A stretch of 64,000 nucleotides of DNA, taken from assembly GCF_014898815.1 (NCBI RefSeq), contig NW_026515482.1:2046001-2110000 (forward strand), read 5' to 3'. A model generated the notes under the pieces. It searched no databases, had not been told where the DNA came from, and saw nothing but the letters and a program-made list of their open reading frames with translations. Below are positions 45,985 through 58,296 of this stretch, piece after piece. This DNA comes from Panonychus citri. Its lineage: Eukaryota > Arthropoda > Arachnida > Trombidiformes > Tetranychidae. Position numbers and translations under genes: made by a program. Every line of letters starts with the position of its first letter. Within the stretch, counting starts at the first letter, position 1.

Positions 45985-48900
45985 TTTTTGTCCACCGGAC
46001 CAAAAATTTTCGAATTTCAATCCGAATGTTGAAAATTTTTTGTTCCACCATAAATAAGAGAATTTCAAAGCTGCAAAATATTAGAATTCAAATGAAACCT
46101 TACCCTGCATAAACTTTTCAATCTCTTTTGTTTCTTCGAACTGTCATCCTTTCCCCTTTCTCTAAATTCGAAGTATTATCGGAATTAATATCATGTTCTC
46201 GATTATGATGAATATAAATTTGGAATTCATGTTAATCAGAGAGAAAGAGAAAATGTAAACGAAAGAAAATTAAAAAGGTTCAACTTTTTTCTTACTCACG
46301 AATTGACAGAATTAACAAATGATTCTAATGTTCAATTTTCTCATGTATTTACACTTCGACGATGGAAACATGTTCATTAAAAGTTCTGATTAAAATTGAT
46401 CTAAATAACTGTTTGATGTTTCTCTCTCTCTCTCTCTCTTTGTCATCATCATGTTTACAGAAGATAAATAACATCTCCAACTTATTGAATAATCGATGAA
46501 CTTTTCCATTAGAAAATATTATTTTCCTTGCTCGTTTCGAACTTTTTTATTAGAACCATTGGTTATATTTGTCGACATTTTCGATAGGAAATTTTTTCTT
46601 CTCCAAATTGTTGAACAATTTAACTCAATCAGGGAGAAAATAATTCACTCACTCCGTGAATGTTCAGGAATAAATTGTAATCCAAATGAGCACAAATTGT
46701 TGGATTAAATTGTAACTATTTTTCATTTCTAATCATCAATTTAAATAAATTAACATGAAATTCAAACAGCATATCATTGAGCTGATTGCTGATTGTTTTC
46801 CTTAGCTTAAAGCAAAATTGATTAATCAGATTGTTGCCAGTTAAATCAATTGATCAGGAACCATGATGATGATATAACTCTGACTGATTAACTTAGATAA
46901 TATTTCATGATAACAATCAATATTTTCTGAATACCTTTGGTGACTCCAGAGACAATTGGAAACATTTTCACAATCCAAATTTACAGAATTTATCATTTAT
47001 TATACAAATAGAATTGAAAATAGAAACTCTCAATTTTATCAGAACATTTTTCCATACAATAGATTCACTGAATCCATGAGAATGTCTCATTTTATAATAA
47101 GTTTAATCATGACAATTAACTGGCAGAAACAAAAACTCTTGAAATATTGAAAAGATTGTCAAAGGAAATTGATAATTAAAACCATTTCCTTTTCCTTTTT
47201 GTATCACAAAATTTCACATGTTTGTCAATGTTAATTGTTGTCATTAACTATTAGTTTCCTTATTGCTCAATTACTTACAATTGCAATCACTTAATTGTTA
47301 ATAGTAACACCGTTTTACCTTTTGATTGTACTTGTAACGATTCCCATGATAGCAATAATAGTTAATTGTTATCGATCAAAGATTTAACAATCTCCTTTTC
47401 TTAACTTTACCATTTCAATCAGTTGATTACTAAAAACTTTATTATCACAATTAACCTGATAATAGATTTGATATCAGCTACTATTATACATTGTGTGATT
47501 TACCGTTGGCCCAAACAATCAATTTCCAGAATTTGATAAAGTTAATCAAATGAATTCGCGACTAAAATTAATCGTGATTAAATAGGATTTCATTAATCAC
47601 AATAACTCAAGTATTGACAAGTTCAGCAAAGTATTCAAATAAATTGTGGACAATTTTAATTGCTTTTACAATATTTTAGATTAGCTGGTTGATCTAGATG
47701 GTTTCAATTTGATCTAATTGTAACAATTTACTTTTAGTTTCACTTGCTTACTATTATTAATGATACAAAACAAATGTAAGAAAATTGCTCGAAACTAATT
47801 TTCGAACTCAATTAAGTGTCTTCGTAAATTAATATGTTGATCAAAGGTTGAGTCGATTACGAAAACAGTTTCGAACTAAAGTTTTTGTTTTTAAGAAGTT
47901 CGAAAGCTACTTATTAGTTATGATTAGCTGGATGTTCATGTGATGGTGTGATTTGTATTAATAACTGATTCAATTAACACTCAGGGTAAAAGGTAACATG
48001 ATCAGTTAATCAGTTTGAGAAATCAAATTTATCATCAAGTTTAATCTTGATGATGCTTGTTGATGAAAAAACAAGAAAAGGTGAGACAGAAAATTGTCCA
48101 CTGGTCAAGACAATCAACTTAATCTCTTGGGAGGTAAATGAAATTGAAAAACAAAACCCAAACTCGAGATGAAAACAAAAAAAGTTTCGAGTTCTAATAA
48201 CATCATTAAATGTTTACCTTTAGAAATTTTTGTCACCATGTAATCTGATTGAACTTTTTTATTTTTCCTTCAACTTTTCAAGTATATATGAATTCTCATC
48301 ATCATGATGAGCTACTTATCATCAACATCTATCAAGGTTAAAGTTGAAACAGAAAAGGTAATGATAATTAAGTAAGAAACGAAAGAAGAAAAGTTGAAAG
48401 TAATTACCCTTTAATTCAGTTCGTTAAGAAAAGTTCTGGATAAGATTAATATGTGATTAAATAAATTGTCCATTTGATAATAGTAATTGTTGACATACTC
48501 ATCGAGATGATTAAAGTTCATAGACTATAATTCAGGGTAAGTTAATCAATTAATAATCTTAATGATGATAAAAGTTGATAATGTTAATCTAAACTGAATG
48601 ATAATCAAATTTAATGTCAGGTTAAAGTAACATGATAATTTCATGAGCATTCAAAATGTGAATACAAATTATTCATCTAATTTACTGTTTCTTTATTCAA
48701 CTATCTCTATTTTCACTTGAATTTCATGGTGATGATTATGGTGAGAATCTGAATGTTCATAACTTGTCTAACAATTGACATTACATTGTTGATAACGGCT
48801 CCATTATCATGGAGACTATGATGATGCTTCAAGTTTTTTCCTCGTTATTTTCTTCCATCAGAACTTATCTAGAGTCCAATCTCCTCGATTTACCCTGAAT

Positions 48901-49458
48901 CACAGGTTCTATTAATAATTAATATCAATAAATCAATTCAGTTCAACTACTTTTCATTATAAACCAATGATAGTTTTGAGTAACTCATATGACACCTAAA
49001 GGTGATTGATTTCCTGATCTATTCAGTTGATTATTGCATTGACACAGACTGACAATCAAGTGATTCTAATGATTTCCTAATGATTAACTTTCAAATTACA
49101 ATAAGAAAGTTCATTTCGATATATTGAAATTCTAGAGTTGAATATGATCTCGAAGTTTGATTCGATTCGATGACCCAGTGAGAAAGAAAAAAAAAGTTCT
49201 AATCGAATCAAGTTGATGTAAGTTCTTAATGAATTAAGATTATTGTGATTTTATTACGATGAGATATTAAGTCGATAACATGGAGCACGTTTGTACAGTT
49301 GGTTTAACTTTTTTCATGATGATTACCATGAATTCAGCGATTCAGGTTCATTAATAAAATGATAGTTAAAGGTAAATACTAATATTTATCGTGAATTAAT
49401 GTTTACATTCAAATATCATCTCAATCTGAATAAAATCATCATCTAAGGTTTAAATCCC
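45985..49458. other. AT-rich intergenic DNA
   Basis: I see no gene. There is a CT tract near 46420-46440. Short frames such as those at 46496 and 46956 are ordinary chance frames in AT-rich DNA without conserved motifs. Confidence 0.5.
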
Positions 49459-50114
49459 AAGTGGGGTGAGTTTAAAAACTTCATCAAGTTTACTCAACTT
49501 CATTGATGATTAAACATGATTCATTAACTGTGAGTGTACAAAATCAACTATCTCCTCTAGTAGTTAATTTATATACTAAAGTTGTTTCAATTCAATCTAA
49601 TTGAATCATGTACCATGAAACTGAAAAGTTGAAAGGTTATAATCAGAGTGCCATTAAATACAATCAAAGATAAAGTAAACAATGAGAAAAGAAACAGAAA
49701 TTATGAAATTTCAATTGGATTAAGAACCCTTATGATAATATACATTTCGCAGTTTTCGTTGATCAAATCGTCATCGAATCAAGAAAATGAAGGACGTTTC
49801 GAGTTACTAAACCAACAACCAGATCAGCTAAGTAAATTCAGATGATTCTAATGGGGAAGTTAATTGTGACATTAAACTTTACAATAGTTATTTAAAGATC
49901 ATTTGACTAGTTAGCATGTTAGTTTTTCTACTTCTACCCAATCAAGTTAAGTGTTAATGGTTTGTTTTCATATTCGTTACGATATCTTTTATCAGTTTCA
50001 CGATATTAGATTTGATCTGGAAGATTAATTCAGTCCGCTCACATTCATTAAAAGCTATCAACAACAATCAATCAGTTATCACAATTTAAAAGATTGTCTG
50101 GTTATTTATCGGAA

Positions 50115-50676
50115 ATGAATTTTCAGCTCCTTGCAAGTTATACTTTTTTCTTGTTCGTTATTATTTTATGGATTCAGTTTCAGCTAATACAATCAGCGAC
50201 ATACCAACTTATTCAAAAAATAATAGTGTTCCAAGTGCAGTCCTTCAAATTATAAATAAAGCTCATGATGGATATCAAATCTTAGTTGAAACATTGAAAG
50301 AAATGAATTCTTGGATTATCAATATTATTCAATCTTGTTTAGATGGTAACATCGATTTTGATTCGATCCTTCAATTTCATCAACGATTGGTAAAGCAACT
50401 CACTCACTAAACACTCTAACGAATAGTATAATAAGTAAAGTCTTTCAAACCATAGCTGATAGCATTGAGGGTGATGGTGATGTGGCGAATACTCAAGAAA
50501 CGGGTAATGATAATATGCGAAATGCATTTAAAGAAAGCACAGGCAGATTTGACGAGAATTTCATCGAAACTGTTCGCGATATGGCCGCTGTTGCTTATAA
50601 TAATGACATGGAGGATAAGAAAAATGACTCTGATAGTGATGGCGATAATGAAATTGAGAGATTGAAAATTTCCTGA
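50115..50676 (+). pseudogene. Secreted-protein family copy B, broken by frameshifts
   Basis: It starts with an ATG and a signal-like MNFQLLASYTFFLFVII, then loses the frame near 50165. Copy C reads ATTTTCATGGATTC there, while this copy lacks the C. The family sequence continues in the next frame (DSVSANTISDIPTYSKNNSVP) to a stop at 50408. A third frame from about 50390 to 50676 keeps the DENF(I/V)ET motif of copy C. At least two single-base shifts are needed to explain it. A short product from the 50168 ATG would lack a signal peptide. AATAAA lies at 50729-50734. Confidence 0.6.
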
Positions 50677-51502
50677 AAATCTCCCAAAAATTTTCCCAAT
50701 GACTATTCAGTGTATTGTGTATTTATTAAATAAATACATATCATAATTATGATATGCAATCAAATAATTGTAATAAACAGTGGCTTACAACTTGCATAAA
50801 TGAATTGACTAGAAACTATTGCTTGCAATTGAGTTGATATTCTAATAGTTAAGTGGGGTGAGTTTAAAAACTTCATCAAGTTTACTCAGCTTCATTGATG
50901 ATTAAACATGATTCATTAACTGTGAGTATACAAAATCAACTATCTCCTCTAGTAGTTCATTTATATACTAAAGTTGTTTCAATTCAATCTAATTGAATCA
51001 TGTACCATGAAACTGGAAAGTTGAAAGGTTATAATCAGAGTGCAATTAAATACAATCAAAGATAAAATAAACAATGAGAAAAGAAATAGAAATTATGAAA
51101 TTTCAATTGGATTAAGAACCCTTATGATAATATACATTTCGCAGTTTTCGTTGATCAAATCGTCATCGAATCAAGAAAATGAAGGACGTTTCGAGTTACT
51201 AAACCAACAACCAGATCAGCTAAGTAAATTCAGATGATTCTAATGGGGAAGTTAATTGTGACATTAAACTTAATAGTTATTTAAAGATCATTTGACTAGT
51301 TAGCATGTTAGTTTTTCTACTTCTACCCAATAAAATTAGGTGTTAGTGTTTTGTTAATTCAATAAGATATCTCTATCAGTGCCACGACATTAAAGTTGAT
51401 TTACAAGATTAATCCAGTCTAAATACATTCAGTAAACGAAACTACCAACAACAATCAAGCTGTAATCACAGTTTAAAAAGATTATCTGGTTAATTCTCGA
51501 CA

Positions 51503-51883
51503 ATGAATTTTCACCGTTTTCTAAGTTTTACTTTTTTCTTGTTCGTTATTATTTTCATGGATTCAGTTTCCACTGATATATTCAGCGAAATACGAAATTA
51601 TTCAAAAAACAATAGTGTTCCAAGTACAGAGCTTCAATTTATTCATAATTTTGTTGAAATATTAAAAAAAAAGAATTCGACTTTCAATCTTGAGAGTAAT
51701 GATGTGACTCTTGGGTTAGACACGGCTATACAAGCCTTTGCGGCTGCATTAGAAAACCGCATAGGCAGTGATGACGAGAATTTCGTCGAAACTATGTACG
51801 ATACAGTTATAGTAATGTATAACTCTGAAGTGGTTGAAGCAATTGTCGATAGTGATAAAAATGGTGAGACAAATGAATCATAA
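51503..51883 (+). CDS. Small secreted protein, lineage-specific family (copy C)
   Basis: A 126-aa intact frame with signal peptide MNFHRFLSFTFFLFVIIFMDS. The mature part has KNNSVPS, an Ala-rich helix and an acidic Asp/Glu-rich C-terminus, with no Cys. It is the open member of the tandem pair with copy B and is homologous at the N-terminus to copy A at 41822-42307 on the other strand. AATAAA is found at 52025-52030. Function is unknown. The three copies differ most in the mature part, with the signal region and KNSVP motif best conserved, as in fast-evolving secreted proteins. I infer secretion only. Confidence 0.6.
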   Translation: MNFHRFLSFTFFLFVIIFMDSVSTDIFSEIRNYSKNNSVPSTELQFIHNFVEILKKKNSTFNLESNDVTLGLDTAIQAFAAALENRIGSDDENFVETMYDTVIVMYNSEVVEAIVDSDKNGETNES

Positions 51884-52024
51884 GAGAAGAGAATGCCGTT
51901 TGTTACACTTATTATAACCAAACTCGAAAAATTGGACATTTCGAAAATCTCCCAAAATTTTCCCAATGACTATGTAGTGTTTTTAATTATTATGTATTTT
52001 TATGATTCGAGATCAAATAATTGA

Positions 52025-52030
52025 AATAAA
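52025..52030 (+). terminator. Poly(A) signal for copy C
   Basis: AATAAA about 140 nt after the stop codon. The matching position of the first duplication unit also has AATAAA (50729-50734). Confidence 0.5.
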
Positions 52031-52103
52031 CAATTACATGAATGGTTAAATGTATTGACTAGAAGCTATTGATAACAATTGAGTTGGATATTCTAATAGG
52101 TAA

Positions 52104-54849
52104 GTGAACATTTTAAGGTTTTTATCGAGTTACGAACCATCGGCTTTTACTGTTCTTTATTCTTTCCATGAACTTGACCATTACCATGTCCATGTTTTTT
52201 TTCATGTTCATGATGATGATTGAAAACAAACAAGGAAAGAGAATGGAAAAAGTTAAAGAAAAGTTTTCCGACCTTGAATACAAATTGAATAGCATTGTTA
52301 TCATGAGGAAATCTGAATTTGCTTTCAAGTTTTCAAAGGCAAATTCAGGATAATCTTAAAGCAAATCATGACGCTGATTCTGATGCTAAAAAATATAAAA
52401 AGCAATCTAAATGTCCACTGGGAAGTTATCAATAATGTTTTCATATCCGATTCCGGGATAATGTGATCTAAAATAGAGCGAGAGAGAGACGAAAGGTTTT
52501 CATCTTTTTCTATCAGATTTCACTCATGATAATATATAAAAATCATGTTAATACGATCCAAATGATTGGCAAAAATTTTTCATCATGAAATCAGCTTGAA
52601 AACTCACAGCATGGGAATGAGGATTCATGAAAGATTGCCGATAACAAGAGGAATACTTGATAACAGGTAAATTGTATTCCTATCATGGTGATGAGATTTT
52701 TGTTTATCCATTTTCATGATTGATCTCAATCATCACCAGAGCATTTCAGTTCATAAATATATAACGATGACGATGTATCATCACCATTATCATCATCATG
52801 GAGAACGAGAAAGAGATAATATCTTTCTCTTTCTTTTGCTCTTTCTATTTTTTTCTTTGAAATCGTTTTATTCAAAAAATTATTCAGATTTTATTCAGAT
52901 TTCACTTTATTTACCTTAAGGTAAATGATATTATACTTTGTTCAAATCCAAGTCATAGTGATATCATTATTATTGAATATATCATCATCCAGGTAACTTG
53001 AACAGGTAATATAATGTAAAGTAATGAGATGATGATAAACTGAAATACTAAGTAAAAGTTGAAAATATAAATCATCATGTTGACCCTTTGAAACTTTATT
53101 TCATGATAATCAGTTTGAATATCATCAGATTGATGGATATATTTTCATTATCATAATCAAAATCATGATGATATTTATATAAGTCAAAGGTGAGATTGTA
53201 CCATGAAAATGTTTCCAAATTATCAATTTACTTTATTAACAATTCAAGATCAATCAATTTGTATCAATACCTGTTGACTGATTGTTAATCTCACAAGTAT
53301 TAGCAATGTTAATTAGCATCAACAATTAACTCATTTAACTTAATTGATTGTCTACAATTGCTAATCAATTATTACGATTTGTTTGTGTAAATTAATCATT
53401 AATCAAATTACCAAAGGGAAGTTAATTGTTTCTTATGAAAATGTTCAGAATTTGTTATCATATTGTATCCATTTGGATGGTAAAAGTTTTCAGATCAATC
53501 ATGAAAAAGTGATGATAAATTTGATGAAGATGATGATTGGGATGAAAAGGATTCTATTACTTTTAGCCTTTAGGAATGATTATTATTATTATCATTATTA
53601 TTTTCTTCCAGGTATTATTACAATTGAGAGAGAACTTGATTTCTAACAGGTATTTGTTGTGTTTCCTTTTCCTTTTTTTTATATTTCTTTTCTCATCATT
53701 ATCATTATTTTTCAGAACTTTTTTTTTCAATTTTCTTTTCTCTATTATATAATTTGTCTTCAGAACTTTTGATGTAACGAAAAATTTATATTTACGAATT
53801 GAACAACAGTTCGAGTTACAGATTATAATGGCTTTATTACCTTTCAGTAATTGATTGTCTCTCGAATTGACACTTTGAAACGGATTAACTTTTAGATTCT
53901 ATGAGTTAATAATAAGTCAATTTGTATGAAATTTTGATAAAAATCATCATGACTATTATAAGAAAAAGGGATTAAATTCAATTCTAATTGTTATCTTTAA
54001 TCTGTATTATTATTAGAATTGGGGAAAAAAACTTTCACTCTAAAAGTTGCAGTTTATTTCAGGATCATGAAACTTTTTCCTCTGCCCTGAAGTTTTAATT
54101 ATCGATAGATAATCGTTGACATTAAGATTGGAGATAATCTCTTTGTAGTATTAGGATTTTATCTAATCTCTAAGGGAAAACGAGTTGGTCAAAGTCTGAT
54201 GGACACTTGAGTTTATCATTAACCAAGAGACATCATGATAACAATAATATACAAGGAGATGGAAAGTTCTGATGATAAACAATGAGCGATAATAATCAAA
54301 AGGTAAATTCGGGAGAGATAATCACTGAACTGAGAGACTTACCTTTGATTAGAGTTAATCGTTCAGTGAATATCACCTATCAAGTTTCAATGAAGCCTTT
54401 GGAATCTGTTGAATCCTGAAAATTTCCAGGTAACCAAATATAAAGTCAATTGTCACAACACAATTAATTTTTCAATTGAAATAACAGATCGGGAAGTGTT
54501 CGTGTCAGGTGATAACAATGAAGATCAACTAATATTAAAAATCGCGTTCAAAGTTAACGTATTTTTGATCAACTAACTGAATGAAAGATTGCTAATAATG
54601 AGATGAGAAGATGATGATTGGTATAGAGACGCAGCAGCAGCAGCTCGAAATGTTCACAATGAACAGATTCGAAAGAAGATTTTGCTTTTTTCTCTATCTA
54701 TCACTCTGAACTTTAATTCGTTGTTATGATTAACCGTTAGAGAGAAAGTTTCTTGTTCTCGTGATTTCAATTACAAATTTCGAATGATCAACTTCGGGTG
54801 TTCTTGGTCTATGGGTTGGGATTTGTTGGTTGTTTCTTTTGGTTGGAAT
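52104..54849. other. AT-rich intergenic DNA
   Basis: No supported gene. A short overlap of frames at 52122-52353 on both strands is Met/Phe/Lys-rich and not convincing. A few CAT and GA tracts occur. Confidence 0.5.
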
Positions 54850-55470
54850 TGAGAGAGAGAGATAAAACTTTAAGTTCTATTAACTCTGAGAATGGAGCGA
54901 ATTGAATTTAGATAAGTTCTGAATCTCATCTTCATGCGCAGAGTTTTTCGTTAGACTGAACAATAGGTTCCGATTGTTTTTTATTTCTTATCAGAGGTTT
55001 TTTATTATTCTTTTTTTCTTTAGAAAATGAAAATGATTCTTTGTTGTTATTTCTCTCATTCTCATGTTTCACTCATTTCCTTTTCTAAACCACTCCCTCT
55101 GAATTCACCATGAAACTTGAACAGTTCATTTTTCTCACCTCCTACACACTGGGAGAGAGAGAGAGAGAGATAAAAACTTTAAGTTCTATTAACTCTGAGA
55201 ATGGAGCGAATTGAATTTAGATAAGTTCTGAATCTCATCTTCATGCGCAGAGTTTTTCGTTAGACTGAACAATAGGTTCCGATTGTTTTTTATTTCTTAT
55301 CAGAGGTTTTTTATTATTCTTTTTTTCTTTAGAAAATGAAAATGATTCTTTGTTGTTATTTCTCTCATTCTCATGTTTCACTCATTTCCTTTTCTAAACC
55401 ACTCCCTCTGAATTCACCATGAAACTTGAACAGTTCATTTTTCTCACCTCCTACACACTGGGAGAGAGAG
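54850..55470. repeat. 309-bp tandem duplication, two near-identical copies
   Basis: The word CTTTAAGTTCTATTAACTC starts at 54868 and again at 55177 (offset 309). Both copies are flanked by (GA)n tracts and appear identical by eye throughout, apart from GA-tract length and one A. The unit is non-coding. Such identity means a very recent duplication, probably by unequal exchange between the GA tracts, or an assembly artefact. Confidence 0.9.
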
Positions 55471-58159
55471 AGAGAGATAAAGTGTGTCCCCACCTTATAT
55501 TCACCTTTCTCTCAGGTTGAGATTATCTAATTCTTGAATTGCTGAGAGTTGAAGATCTCAAGATTTATCATCTTCTCTCATCCTATTATTTTCCCACATA
55601 GACTGATGCTGATTCTCATTTAACTGTCAAAATAAATTCTGAATGATTTTGATTGTCTGTGAATACAAATACGAGTAAACTTCAATTCTAATTACAATCC
55701 ATGGACGTAAATAGTTACGCAGTTATCATGAAATTTACAAATAAGCACAAAAAATTATCTAATATTGATTTAATTGAGAAAATAAATCAACTTCAATAAT
55801 AACAATTAGCCTGGAAAAAGTTTATCAATGAAAACTAATCAATAGTATAAATAGATTACCACCAAGTAGATGTTAATTATCTCACCTCTTAACTAACTTA
55901 CAACTTAATTTAACTTTCACCTCTAACAATTAACTCACCTATTTTTCCCTAATCAATTAACACAAATTAATAGATTACAATTAATCTTAAACAACTCAGA
56001 ATATCTTAAAATTGGTTGTTACAATCAATAGACTTGCGATTAAATTAACTCTTGCCCTTAAATCATGATAACTAAAGGAAAGGAGAAAAACAAAGTTTCA
56101 ATTTGATTGATTGACCAGCGGTCAGTTGATATATTTTTACCTTTGCTTGTGATGGAATACAAAAAATGACCATTTATCATCAAGGTAAGTTACATTTATT
56201 GTGTTATATTGGAAAAGGTTGATCATTTGGACATGACAACGATTATTATTGACCATTGGATTTGCTGGACATCATTAAATGTTAGATCGTTTAATCAATG
56301 AATTTATCTTATCCATTAAGAATGTTAAAATATTCAAATGCTGAAATGTTTTCCTTCCTGTCGACAAGTTAATAAGGTTAAACTAAATGATACTCAAGTT
56401 AATCAACAATTTAATTATCCATTGAGAAAGAAAAACATGAGATTATCTCAAGAAGAAAATTTGAAAGTTTGGAGAGAAAAAAGTTCTTAAAAGAGAAAAT
56501 TCGTGATTCGAATAAAAATGTTCATGATAATTCAATTTGCAAGATGATGATGATGATGGTTTTGGTGATACTGAAACTTTTTTCTCTCCATGAAAGTTAA
56601 AAGTTTACGAGAAAAGTTTATGATGAAAACTTACCGATGGAAATATCAAATTTAACCAAAGCAAATTGCTCATAATTTGTAAAATTTTAAGATGATCCTT
56701 ATCATGACCATGAAGAATCAAGCAATTCATATAATCATAAACAATATGCATGAGATTCATCATCATGAAAATTATGAAAATTTAACTTGCAAAGTTTTTG
56801 ATTTCAAACCTTTAACCTTATATTTTATATGTATTAATATATGTGAGTGTAAGTTTGAACAAAGAAAATGTAAAATCAACTCAAGTTAAAACATTATCGT
56901 TATTATATTATCATGATTATCATGTTTTAAAAAGACTCTGATGATAATGATCACGATGAAGGGAAAAAAAGTTCCAAATGTTGAGAATTCTGTTGAAAAG
57001 TTATCATGAAAAAAGTAAAAAGCAAACAAAGGCCAACTTTGGGTTAATTTTATCCTTGGCAAGGTCACGTTTAAATGATAACATGATTTCACTCCCAGGG
57101 AAAATATTAATAACATGATAAGCATCACGAATATTATGAAATGAAGTTCATCGAGGTAAAAAATGACTCATGAATCCGATTACATGTTGATATCGTTTTA
57201 ATTTCAATCAATTACTGATATTTATCTAATGGTAATCAAAACGATTGTTACATTTTCCAATCACCATGAAAAGATTCATTTCATGATTATGAATTTCAGA
57301 GTTTTATACAATTGTAATGTGAACGAAAAAATGTTCAATTCTGGTTTGGATTATTTTCTCATCTTGTTCATCATCCTCTGCTCGCATAGAATCGGGCTCG
57401 ACCTGGATAAAAGGATTTCCATGAGGTGGGTTGATTTTAAGGTGGAAAAGTTTTGAAATTAATAACAATAAATCTTGATTAATAAGAAAAGGTAAATGTA
57501 TGTAAAGTATATTATTATTATTATATGGATATAATGTTTTTCTCATTTAGGTCTTGAGCTTTTGCAAGAAAAAGATGAGGCAAAATATTCAACTTGATGC
57601 AATTGTTTTTGTTCATTTCTCATGGAAACTTATCAGTTCAGATGGAAGTTCATGATAATTTAAATAATGATAATGTGCAATTTAATATTTAATCTGGTTA
57701 CAATTCTGGGTTTTCATGGGGAATTGAAAGTGAGAAGAAAAGGAAGATGAGAATCATCATGGAGAGAAAGAATTAAAATAAATTCTAATGAGGAAAATGT
57801 TATGAAAATGAACTGTTTCTTTTTTCTTGTTTCCAATGGAAATTTTTCATTTCAATGGTACATAAAACATTTGTTTTGAAATTGATTAGTTGAAATTAAT
57901 TTGATTAATTTAGAGAATCATTCAAATTTTAATCTGATAATTGAAATTAGATTTTGAATTGATTTATTAACATGGATGGAAAAAGAAATTAAAATCAAAT
58001 TTATGGAGAATGATAACTGAATGAATGAAAGTACATCTTGAATTGAGATAAATTGTGTGACGATAATTTCTTGTGTTAAAATGATTAAATTTTTGGAAAT
58101 TTAATTTCTAAAATTTTGAAAATGTTTATTAAAATTCTGAATGATTCTTAATCAATTTG
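55471..58159. other. AT-rich intergenic DNA
   Basis: No supported gene. Repeated ATGATAA-type words and GA tracts only. Confidence 0.5.
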
Positions 58160-58296
58160 TCAACTAATCGAATTGTTCAGATCAGATTCATGGAAAAGCT
58201 CAGAGGGAGAATGTTTGGTGAATATTAACATGGAATTGGATTTGAAATTTTTTTCTTCGATAATTGTTTTTATTGAATATTGAATTGTTTTCTTAC

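Larger units (their letters stand above)
49459..52103. repeat. 1.39-kb tandem duplication, two copies
   Basis: Unit 1 is 49459-50850 and unit 2 is 50851-about 52103, beginning with the same AAGTGGGGTGAG word. The offset is 1392 nt. The first 400 nt of each are almost identical (a 65-codon frame at 49648 and 51040 differs at only a few bases), whereas the second halves, which carry the secreted-protein gene, are much more diverged. Confidence 0.85.

Noticed and set aside
45014..46112. Open frames across both tRNA genes with a shared SVVECSPATRAARVRFPAN segment
   Set aside because: The shared peptide is just the tRNA-Gly sequence translated.
49648..51237. 65-codon frames conserved in both duplication units
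   Set aside because: Both start with GTG rather than ATG, and the conservation is explained by recent DNA duplication. Kept only as part of the repeat.
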